A stretch of 5,960 nucleotides of DNA from Burkholderiales bacterium (GTDB lineage Bacteria; Pseudomonadota; Gammaproteobacteria; Burkholderiales; UBA11063): the NCBI GenBank assembly GCA_020697025.1, contig JAJFBO010000108.1:1-5960 (forward strand), in the 5' to 3' direction. Below are positions 1-5,960 of the stretch, in pieces. The position numbers and the translations under genes are program-made. How positions within the stretch are numbered: the first letter of the stretch is position 1; the number at the start of each line of letters is the position of its first letter. The notes under the pieces are model-generated. The model made no database searches. It worked only from the letters and a program-made list of their open reading frames with translations, and was not told the DNA's origin.

Positions 1-2
1 AT

Positions 3-1211
3 ACTTCTTTGGTATTAAAAGCAAATTCAAATGATAAAACCAGCACAATTTTATCTCCTGAAGAGATTCTAAATATTTCTACGACTATTACTACTGTTCC
101 TGAGGGTTTTAAGCTACATCCAACATTAGCACGGTTAATCGATACCAGAGCAGCTATGGGCAATGGTAAACAGGCTATAGATTTTGGTATGGCAGAAGCG
201 CTTGCTTATGGTAGTTTGCTACAATCAGGGATTAGCATTAGAATTAGTGGTGAAGATTCTGGACGTGGAACATTTTCTCATCGGCAGGCAGTATGGCATG
301 ATATAAATCGTAATGATTTATCCGATAGTGGTTATACACCGCTTAAGCAATTAGAAAATAAGAGTAAATTTAATATATATGATTCAGTATTAAATGAAGA
401 GTGTGTATTAGGATTTGAATATGGTTATAGTACTATTAATTTACGCGATTTTGTTATGTGGGAAGCTCAATTTGGTGATTTTGCCAATGGAGCACAAGTA
501 ATAATAGATCAATATCTGGCATCAGCTGAAGTAAAGTGGGGTGTCTTAAGTAATTTAACACTTATGCTGCCTCATGGTTATGATGGACAAGGACCTGAAC
601 ATTCATCGGCTAGAATAGAACGGTTCTTGCAATTATGTGCTGAAAATAACATGCAAGTAGTAATACCTACTACTGCAGCACAAATATTTCACCTGATCAG
701 GCATAAAGCCCAGTCTGATTGGATTAAGCCCTTAGTAATATTTATGTCAAAACGGCTACTGCGCTATAAAGATGCTATGAGTGATATTAATGAATTGACT
801 AATGGTGGATTTAAGACAGTTATTAATGATAGTATATCAGCCTATAAAACTGCTGAGAAAGTACTAGTTTGTTCAGGCCAGGTTTACTATGATTTACTAA
901 ATGAGCGCAATATGCGTAATGATAATAAGGTGGCAATTATACGAATTGAACAACTATATCCATTCCCTCAGGAAGCCTTTAGTATGGAATTAACTAAATA
1001 TATCCGTGTCCGCGAATTAATATGGGTTCAGGAAGAGCCGTATAATCAGGGTGCCTGGCATCAAATTTGTGATTGCCTGAATATAATTGGTGATAAATTA
1101 CAACAGCGCTTTAAGGTGGTGAGTCGTCCTGCTGCTGCTGCTCCTGCAACTGGATCATCTCTTATGCATACTGCACAATTAAAAGAAATTATTTCTCAAG
1201 CTTTTGATTAA
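3..1211 (+). CDS. sucA: 2-oxoglutarate dehydrogenase E1 component, C-terminal part (5' end outside window)
   Basis: E1 is the thiamine-diphosphate-dependent subunit that decarboxylates 2-oxoglutarate and passes the succinyl group to the lipoyl arm of E2 (SucB) in the cytoplasmic TCA-cycle complex. The frame is open to the left edge, so the TTG at 9 is an internal Leu codon and not a start. About 402 codons are visible, against roughly 930 for the whole protein. Counting from codon 9, family blocks seen are GEDSGRGTFSHR (81-92), FEYGYS (136-141), WEAQFGDFANGAQVIIDQY (151-169), LPHGYDGQGPEHSSAR (187-202), RIEQLYPFP (312-320) and QEEPYNQGAW (341-350). These align throughout with E. coli SucA as I remember it. 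The N-terminal ThDP-binding half lies outside the window. The gene ends in TAA and no sucB follows; the next gene, pssA, is convergent with 13 bases between stops. The C-terminus is full length and shows no damage. Confidence 0.96.
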   Translation, partial: TSLVLKANSNDKTSTILSPEEILNISTTITTVPEGFKLHPTLARLIDTRAAMGNGKQAIDFGMAEALAYGSLLQSGISIRISGEDSGRGTFSHRQAVWHDINRNDLSDSGYTPLKQLENKSKFNIYDSVLNEECVLGFEYGYSTINLRDFVMWEAQFGDFANGAQVIIDQYLASAEVKWGVLSNLTLMLPHGYDGQGPEHSSARIERFLQLCAENNMQVVIPTTAAQIFHLIRHKAQSDWIKPLVIFMSKRLLRYKDAMSDINELTNGGFKTVINDSISAYKTAEKVLVCSGQVYYDLLNERNMRNDNKVAIIRIEQLYPFPQEAFSMELTKYIRVRELIWVQEEPYNQGAWHQICDCLNIIGDKLQQRFKVVSRPAAAAPATGSSLMHTAQLKEIISQAFD

Positions 1212-1224
1212 GTAATAAATTAAT

Positions 1225-1992
1225 CTAAAATCTGGCTTCCGGATTATCTTTTGAGGCATCAACAAGTATTGATGCCTTTTTAATATTAAAAATAAATATA
1301 AAATAGCTAACTATTGTATAACCTACAAAAAATCCATATATTACGATATCAGGGTAGAGAAATAATAAGACCAAAAGCAACAGGCATATTAGTAAAATCC
1401 TGAATTTAGCTTTATGATAGAAATTAAGTTCTTTAAAGCTATAAAAGCGCACATTACATACCATAGAAAATGCAGCAAACAAAGTGACCAAGACACCTAA
1501 GATATGGCTAACCTTATTATCAAATCCAAATTTACTGCACATATAGATATAGCCTACAACCAAGGCTGCTGCTGATGGAATAGGTAATCCGATAAAGTAC
1601 CGCTTATCCACAATACCAATTAAAGTGTTAAACCGGGCTAAACGTAAGCTTCCGCATGCACAGAATATAAAGGTTACCAACCAGCCGATTTTCCCCATCT
1701 CATGTAAATGCCAGTTAAATGCAATAATTGCTGGTGCTACTCCAAAACTTACCATATCCGATAGACTATCCAGCTCAGCGCCAAATGGGGAAGTGGTATG
1801 GGTAAGACGTGCAACTCTACCATCAAGGCTGTCTAAAATCATAGCTATAAAAACAGCAATTCCACAAGAAATGAAGTCACCGTATATAGATTGTACAATA
1901 GCAAAAAAACCGCTAAACATTGCACCCAGGGTAAGTAAATTTGGCAGCAAATATATTGGTGATACTCTATTTGTATTAGTTGATCTAATCAT
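1225..1992 (-). CDS. pssA: CDP-diacylglycerol--serine O-phosphatidyltransferase
   Basis: This integral membrane enzyme joins CDP-diacylglycerol and L-serine to give phosphatidylserine and CMP, the committed step towards phosphatidylethanolamine. The 255-residue product carries the complete CDP-alcohol phosphatidyltransferase signature D-x2-D-G-x2-A-R-x8-G-x3-D-x3-D: D54, D57, G58, A61, R62, G71, D75 and D79. Hydrophobic segments lie at about 14-35, 41-53, 82-95, 103-116, 137-152, 162-180, 198-214 and 217-236, typical of this multi-pass family. It is the membrane-embedded type, not the unrelated phospholipase-D-like PssA of E. coli. The ATG start lies 2 bases after the psd stop codon. Only a weak GGA is available as its own ribosome site, so translation is probably coupled to psd. 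The last 15 or so residues are polar and their codons also form the sucA terminator stem. The stop codon is TAG. Confidence 0.95.
   Translation of the reverse strand: MIRSTNTNRVSPIYLLPNLLTLGAMFSGFFAIVQSIYGDFISCGIAVFIAMILDSLDGRVARLTHTTSPFGAELDSLSDMVSFGVAPAIIAFNWHLHEMGKIGWLVTFIFCACGSLRLARFNTLIGIVDKRYFIGLPIPSAAALVVGYIYMCSKFGFDNKVSHILGVLVTLFAAFSMVCNVRFYSFKELNFYHKAKFRILLICLLLLVLLFLYPDIVIYGFFVGYTIVSYFIFIFNIKKASILVDASKDNPEARF
1254..1281 (+). terminator. Rho-independent terminator of sucA, inside the 3' end of pssA
   Basis: GGCATCAA (1255-1262) and TTGATGCC (1269-1276) form a perfect 8-bp stem around the 6-base loop CAAGTA. A1254 and T1277 can add a ninth pair. Five T follow directly (1277-1281). 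The hairpin begins 42 bases after the sucA stop codon and has the T-run only when read on the + strand, so it should end the sucA transcript and not the pssA transcript. It overlaps pssA codons for residues about 239-246. Stem, loop and T-run are seen directly; function is inferred. Confidence 0.82.
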
Positions 1993-1994
1993 TA

Positions 1995-2642
1995 TTAGTC
2001 ATCCAGTTTAGCAACAATAGTTTCAGTAGCTTTTACATTTTGTCCAATAGTTACTAAAATTTTGGCATTTAATGGTAAATACAAATCTACTCTGGAACCA
2101 AAACGGATAAATCCATAACGTTCGCCACGAGCTAACAAATTACCCACTCCGGTATAGCATAAAATACGGCGGGCAATTAAGCCGGCAACCTGCACAACGG
2201 TTATCTTGTAATTGGTTGTGGTTTTAATAATCATAGCATTACGCTCATTCTCAGTTGATGCTTTATCAAAGTCAGCATTCACAAATTTACCTGGGTAATA
2301 TTGTAAGCTTACAACTTCGCCATCTACAGGGGAACGGTTAGAATGAACATTAAATACATTCATAAAGATACTAACCTTGATTGCTTCTTTATTTTGATAA
2401 ACGTCTATACTTTGTTCAACACAAATAATTTTACCGTCTGCAGGAGATAGTATCGCACCCATATCAAGAGGTATTTCCCGTTTCGGGTCACGAAAGAATT
2501 GAATTATAAAGATTGAAATCAAAATAAAAGGCAGGGTAATCCAAAAATTGCCTAGATAATAGATAAGCAGCGTTATAAATAGGCTAATTGCGATAAATGG
2601 CCAGCCTTCTTTGGCTAAAAATGGGTGCGGATAATATTTCAA
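1995..2642 (-). CDS. psd: Phosphatidylserine decarboxylase proenzyme, short form
   Basis: The enzyme decarboxylates phosphatidylserine to phosphatidylethanolamine at the inner membrane, using a pyruvoyl group made by self-cleavage. The 215-residue proenzyme has hydrophobic segments at about 14-31 and 33-50, followed by the catalytic domain. Visible motifs are SPADGK (66-71, with D69), FNVHSNRSP (97-105, with H100), [18 protein letters not shown] (118-135) and RFGSRVD (180-186). Cleavage is expected between G182 and S183, leaving an alpha chain of about 33 residues with the pyruvoyl group. D69, H100 and S183 would be the self-cleavage triad of the family. The length matches the short Psd of betaproteobacteria, not the roughly 320-residue E. 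coli type. The start is TTG (2642-2640), chosen because AAGGAG lies 6 bases upstream and the protein opens [15 protein letters not shown] as in relatives. pssA follows after 2 bases, so both PE-synthesis steps are co-transcribed, with the later enzyme encoded first. Confidence 0.95.
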   Translation of the reverse strand: MKYYPHPFLAKEGWPFIAISLFITLLIYYLGNFWITLPFILISIFIIQFFRDPKREIPLDMGAILSPADGKIICVEQSIDVYQNKEAIKVSIFMNVFNVHSNRSPVDGEVVSLQYYPGKFVNADFDKASTENERNAMIIKTTTNYKITVVQVAGLIARRILCYTGVGNLLARGERYGFIRFGSRVDLYLPLNAKILVTIGQNVKATETIVAKLDD

Positions 2643-2648
2643 AGCTCT

Positions 2649-2654
2649 CTCCTT
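2649..2654 (-). promoter_or_regulatory. Strong Shine-Dalgarno site that fixes the TTG start of psd
   Basis: Read on the minus strand, AAGGAG is followed by a 6-base spacer (AGAGCT) and then TTG AAA TAT. This is a near-ideal anti-16S match at good spacing. It makes the rare TTG codon at 2642-2640 the most credible start and may offset its lower initiation efficiency. Confidence 0.85.
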
Positions 2655-2673
2655 AAAATTGTGCGATCCTTTG

Positions 2674-2701
2674 TTTATATCATTATTGCTAAATGAGGCA
2701 A
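2674..2701 (-). promoter_or_regulatory. Candidate sigma-70 promoter for psd-pssA (extended -10)
   Basis: On the minus strand a -35-like TTGCCT (2701-2696, 4 of 6 matches to TTGACA) is followed by a 16-base spacer and TATAAA (2679-2674). A TG one base upstream of the hexamer makes an extended -10. Transcription would start near 2667, giving a leader of about 25 bases that contains the psd ribosome site. A perfect TATAAT at 2719-2714 is an alternative but has no good -35 partner. Inferred from motifs only. Confidence 0.5.
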
Positions 2702-2768
2702 AAACGGATAGTTATTATATAAGTGCTACCTGGTTTAATTTTAAATACTAAAACTAAACTTAGTAGGC

Positions 2769-5073
2769 TTAGTCTTGTATATTATTAATTAAATCATCAA
2801 CATTTTCTGGTTTATTCCCGGTTTTATTTCCTGTTGCTTCCTTAGCCTGATTATTTGTATCAGGACCGTTTAGAATTGCTTCAGGTGAGACTGCTGCTAC
2901 ACCAGAAGCACTATCTTTACCATTACTGGAAGATTCATTAGTAGTAGTTTCACTTTCTAAATTATCCAAGGGACTGGAATTTGAATATATGTATTCATCA
3001 TTATTTTTCCAGGTAGAATGTGGTATAACAATTATTCCCTGTGGCATACTATGACTGGTTTGAGGAGTGTTTTTTAACGCCTGACGCATGAAGTTTATCC
3101 AAATTGGCAGAGCAAGAGTTGCTCCATACTGATGAGCTCCAAGACTTTTAGGTTGGTCATAGCCAATCCAGGTTATAGTTACTAAATTAGGTGTATAGCC
3201 ATCAAACCATACATCTTTGGCATCAGTCGTGGTACCAGTTTTACCTGCTATATCATCACGTTTTAATTCGCCATAAGCTCTACGTCCTGTACCGTAACGA
3301 ACAACATCTTGCATAATACTATTCATTATATATGCATTACGCGGGTCAATTACAGGTTGTGTACTGTGAATGTCTATATCTTGTGTCTGGGCAAGAACAG
3401 TACCATTATTATCAGTTATTTTTTGGATAAAATAAGGCTGTACCAAATACCCCCCGTTAGCAAATACTGCATAAGCAGCAGCCATTTGTATAGGTGTAAC
3501 ATCAAATGCACCAAGAGCCATGGTTAAATATGGTTGAAATTGAGCTTTATCAAAACCAAATTTTGTTGCGTACATTATAGCATTTTGTGGAGTAATTTTA
3601 TTTAATATCTTAACTGTTGCCACATTGCGTGATAAGGTTAGTGCTTGACGTAGAGAAATTGGACCTAAGAAGTTATTTTCATCATTTCTGGGACACCATT
3701 GACTGCCGTTATCCGGGTAACAAACCGGGCTGTCATCAATTATGGTTTTTGCAGATAAATTATTTTCTAAAGCAGCAGAATAAATAAATGGCTTAAAACT
3801 GGATCCAGGTTGACGCTTAGCCTGGATAACATGATTAAAGTTATTTTTAGTAAAATCAAAGCCACCAATTAATGACCGGATAGAACCATCATTAGGATTA
3901 ATTGAGATTAAAGCTCCTTCAACAGCTGGCATTTGGGAAATTCGCCATTTATTATTATTATTTTGAATACGGATAACAGCACCTCGCTTTACCTGCTTAT
4001 CCCCGCCAGAATTGATAAATTTGCGAATAAAATCCAGATCTTTACCAGTAAAAATTAACTCATTGCCATCTCTTGTACGGACTTTAACGTGATTATTATC
4101 AGCTTCTAGAACTATAGCTACAATTAAGTCGCCAAAATCTGACAAATCATCAAATTCCGACGTAATTATCTGATCTGTAAGGCTGTCCCCGGCATTTGAG
4201 TCACTAATATTTAGTTGTCCTTCAGCACCCTTATAGCCAGTGGTTGCATCATATTGTAAAATTCCAGAGCGTAGGGAAGAATATGCTGCCTGCTGCATTT
4301 TACTATCAATTGTGGTATACACTTTATAACCTTGGGTATAAATTTTATCCCCATATTTGGCAAAAAGCATTTGCCTTACCATTTCAGAAATATAGCCACC
4401 AGAATCGGTTGAATCACGTGTTGAACCATGAACGACCGAGATCTTTTCACGGATAGCTTTTTGATATTCATTTTCATTAATAGTATTATTGATTTTCATA
4501 CGCCCTAAAACATAAATTTTTCGTTCGTCAGAACGTTTTTTGTTTACTACCGGGTTATATGCAGAAGGCGCTTTAGGCAATCCTGCTAAAACAGCATATT
4601 GGGCAATACTTAGTTTATCTAATGGCTTACCAAAATAGGTTAATGCTGCTTCAGCGAAACCATAAGCTCTTTGCCCAAGATAAATTTGGTTAATATATAA
4701 TTCTAAAATTTGTTCTTTAGATAATGATTTTTCTATTTTATAGGAAAGTAAGACTTCATTAAATTTACGATAATAAGTTTTTTGTGAACTAAGAAAGAAG
4801 TTTCTGGCCACTTGCATAGTAATAGTGCTGGCTCCAGACTTTACATGCCCTGGAATGAGGTTACCTAAAGCGGCACGGATAATACCTTGAATATCAAATC
4901 CTTGATGTTTAAAAAAACGTTACTTGAAGTGGTAATTTTGGCTGATAATTACGTAATTCATCCATTCCTGGTAATTTAGGATAGATAACCGCAATCATAA
5001 TCGTTGCTATAAGCACTCCTGCTGCAGTTAAGCCCAATAGCAGTGCTAAGGCTTTTAAGTAGAAACCTTTCAT
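2769..5073 (-). pseudogene. mrcA: Penicillin-binding protein 1A, broken by an internal deletion and frameshift in the glycosyltransferase domain
   Basis: Class A PBP1a polymerises lipid II with a GT51 glycosyltransferase and crosslinks the glycan with a transpeptidase, anchored in the inner membrane and acting in the periplasm. The first frame starts at ATG 5073 (weak GTGAG ribosome site 5 bases upstream) and gives a membrane anchor (residues about 5-30) and YQPKLPLQV, then stops at TAA 4911-4909 after 54 residues. Homology resumes in the +1 frame at CGT 4919 as RFFKHQGFDIQG, continues through SGASTITMQ and runs without a stop to TAA 2771-2769. About 38 codons normally lying between these blocks, including the catalytic Glu of the AAED-x-RF motif, are missing. 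Numbering from ATG 4817, the later part has an OB-like insert (about 228-300), SSFK (S339, K342), SRN (396-398) and KTGTT (526-530), so the transpeptidase looks intact. A polar low-complexity tail covers about 612-682. Restored, the protein would be about 805 residues, normal for the family. A frameshift plus an assembly or sequencing error remains possible. Confidence 0.88.
4908..4923 (-). other. Deletion/frameshift junction in mrcA with a seven-T run
   Basis: On the minus strand the junction reads GTA ACG TTT TTT TAA A. GTA (4923-4921) is the last codon matching the PBP1a N-terminal block. The resumed frame reads CGT TTT TTT AAA from 4919. The single base at 4920 is left between the two frames. 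In the resumed frame the codon just upstream (4922-4920) is TAA, so neither frame crosses the junction. Removing one T from the run at 4917-4911 would join them as V-T-F-F-K. Confidence 0.85.
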
Positions 5074-5176
5074 ACATGCTCACTACAAAAACAAAGGCGT
5101 ATTCTATCATAAATAGCCTATTCTTATCTGAATTTTCTGCAGCCTCAATGAATTCTGTATATCTAAACCCTGTGCC
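5074..5176 (-). promoter_or_regulatory. guaA-mrcA intergenic region with weak promoter candidates
   Basis: This 103-bp gap holds two weak minus-strand sigma-70-like pairs. One is TTGAGG (5148-5143), a 17-base spacer and AAGAAT (5125-5120). The other is TTCAGA (5132-5127), a 15-base spacer and TATGAT (5111-5106). Either would leave a short leader before the mrcA ATG at 5073. I see no convincing terminator for guaA here, so read-through from guaA into mrcA is possible. Confidence 0.3.
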
Positions 5177-5960
5177 TTATTCCCACTCAATAGTTGCGGG
5201 TGGTTTGCCAGATATATCATAAACTACGCGGTTAATGCCCCTAACTTCATTAATAATCCGGTTTGCTACTTTAGTAATTAATTCAAAAGGCAAATTGGCT
5301 ACGTTAGCAGTCATAAAATCTGTGGTTTCAACAGCACGTAGTGCTATTACATAATCATAAGTGCGCCCATCACCCATAACCCCGACTGTTTTAACTGGTA
5401 GAAATACAGCAAATGCTTGAGAGGTTTTAGCATAATAGCCACTGTTACTTAATTCTTCAATAAATATGTTATCAGCTCTTTGCAAAAATTCTACATATTC
5501 GCTTTTAATCTCACCTAAAATCCTTACACCTAGTCCAGGGCCGGGAAATGGATGGCGAAATACCATAGAATGAGGCAATCCTAACGTTATTCCTAACGCA
5601 CGTACTTCATCTTTAAATAATTCACGTAAAGGTTCAAGTAATTTTAAATGAAGTGATTCCGGTAATCCTCCCACATTATGATGAGATTTGATTGTATGTG
5701 CGGTAGCGCTTCCAGCTGATTCAATTACATCTGGGTAAATGGTACCCTGAGCTAGAAATTTGGCATTTTTTATTTTAGCAGCTTCACGTTGGAAAATCTC
5801 TATAAACAAACGACCAATAATTTTTCTTTTTTGTTCCGGGTCAGTAATACCAGATAATTCACTATAGAATTCATCTTTAGCATCAATCTTTATAATATTA
5901 AGGCCCATATTTTGTTGATATGTCTGCATTACCTGATTTGCTTCATTTAAGCGAAGCAAG
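5177..5960 (-). CDS. guaA: GMP synthase (glutamine-hydrolysing), C-terminal half (5' end outside window)
   Basis: GuaA converts XMP to GMP with ATP and ammonia taken from glutamine, the last step of cytoplasmic GMP synthesis. About 261 codons are visible, against roughly 525 for the whole protein. The frame is open to the right edge, and the TTG at 5959 is an internal Leu codon (LLRLNEA). The part seen covers the end of the ATP-pyrophosphatase domain and the C-terminal dimerisation and XMP-binding domain. The N-terminal glutaminase and the ATP-binding P-loop lie outside. Motifs, counted from codon 5959, are KRKIIGR (44-50), [13 protein letters not shown] (69-81), [11 protein letters not shown] (90-100), [12 protein letters not shown] (135-146), [11 protein letters not shown] (192-202), [11 protein letters not shown] (208-218) and the invariant C-terminus KPPATIEWE (252-260). 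The sequence follows E. coli GuaA closely as remembered, with no damage. It lies 103 bases upstream of mrcA on the same strand, with no functional link to it. Confidence 0.97.
   Translation of the reverse strand, partial: LLRLNEANQVMQTYQQNMGLNIIKIDAKDEFYSELSGITDPEQKRKIIGRLFIEIFQREAAKIKNAKFLAQGTIYPDVIESAGSATAHTIKSHHNVGGLPESLHLKLLEPLRELFKDEVRALGITLGLPHSMVFRHPFPGPGLGVRILGEIKSEYVEFLQRADNIFIEELSNSGYYAKTSQAFAVFLPVKTVGVMGDGRTYDYVIALRAVETTDFMTANVANLPFELITKVANRIINEVRGINRVVYDISGKPPATIEWE

Noticed and set aside
1131..1142. (GCT)4 microsatellite in sucA
   Set aside because: It encodes Ala residues at the site of the normal RPASASPAVG-like motif of the family, so it is ordinary coding sequence and too short to suggest phase variation.
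1229..1245. Small hairpin AATCTGG / CCGGATT followed by ATCTTTT, just after sucA
   Set aside because: The loop is only 3 bases, one pair is G-T, and the T-run is interrupted. The stronger perfect hairpin at 1254-1281 is the better terminator; this one could assist it at most.
1625..2011. 128-codon + strand open frame opposite pssA
   Set aside because: It lies antisense to well-supported pssA coding sequence, has no recognisable motif, and is explained as a shadow of that gene.
2714..2719. Perfect TATAAT on the minus strand upstream of psd
   Set aside because: No acceptable -35 lies at 15-19 bases and there is no upstream TG. In such AT-rich sequence the hexamer is expected by chance, and the extended -10 at 2674-2679 is a better candidate.
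3309..3527. 72-codon + strand open frame opposite mrcA
   Set aside because: It is antisense to the transpeptidase domain and its composition is not protein-like. No ribosome site or family motif was seen.
4244..4456. 70-codon + strand open frame opposite mrcA
   Set aside because: It is antisense to conserved PBP1a sequence and has no supporting evidence of its own.
1..5960. Neisseria-type DNA uptake sequence (GCCGTCTGAA or complement)
   Set aside because: Looked for because the proteins resemble Neisseria, but no copy was seen; the nearest is a partial match around 2433.

Overview
The window is an AT-rich (clearly below 40% GC by eye), gene-dense bacterial chromosome segment holding ordinary housekeeping genes. 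The short phosphatidylserine decarboxylase (215 residues, FGSR cleavage motif), its pairing with pssA, and the close remembered resemblance of Psd, PssA and PBP1a to Neisseria-type proteins suggest a betaproteobacterium, perhaps near the Neisseriales but more AT-rich. That placement is an inference. No mobile element, CRISPR array, tRNA, rRNA or phage gene is visible, and I found no candidate for an undescribed multi-gene system.

Layout. Positions 3-1211 on the + strand hold the C-terminal part of the 2-oxoglutarate dehydrogenase E1 subunit (sucA), cut by the left edge. It converges on a minus-strand block read from right to left: guaA (3' half, cut by the right edge), a broken penicillin-binding protein 1A gene (mrcA/ponA), psd and pssA. 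psd and pssA are 2 bases apart and probably form an operon with its own promoter in the 126-bp gap upstream. The sucA and pssA stop codons are 13 bases apart, and the best + strand terminator hairpin lies inside the last codons of pssA.

How the genes work together. PssA makes phosphatidylserine and Psd decarboxylates it to phosphatidylethanolamine, so these two form the membrane-lipid unit. PBP1a belongs to peptidoglycan assembly, GuaA to GMP synthesis and SucA to the TCA cycle. These others share the neighbourhood, not a pathway.

The main anomaly is in mrcA. The membrane anchor and first periplasmic residues (frame starting at 5073) run straight into a later part of the glycosyltransferase domain in another frame. 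About 38 codons that should hold the catalytic glutamate are absent, and a stop codon falls in a run of seven T at the junction. The rest of the gene, including all transpeptidase motifs, is an uninterrupted reading frame. This is either a recent inactivation, a transpeptidase-only derivative rescued by slippage, or an assembly or sequencing error.
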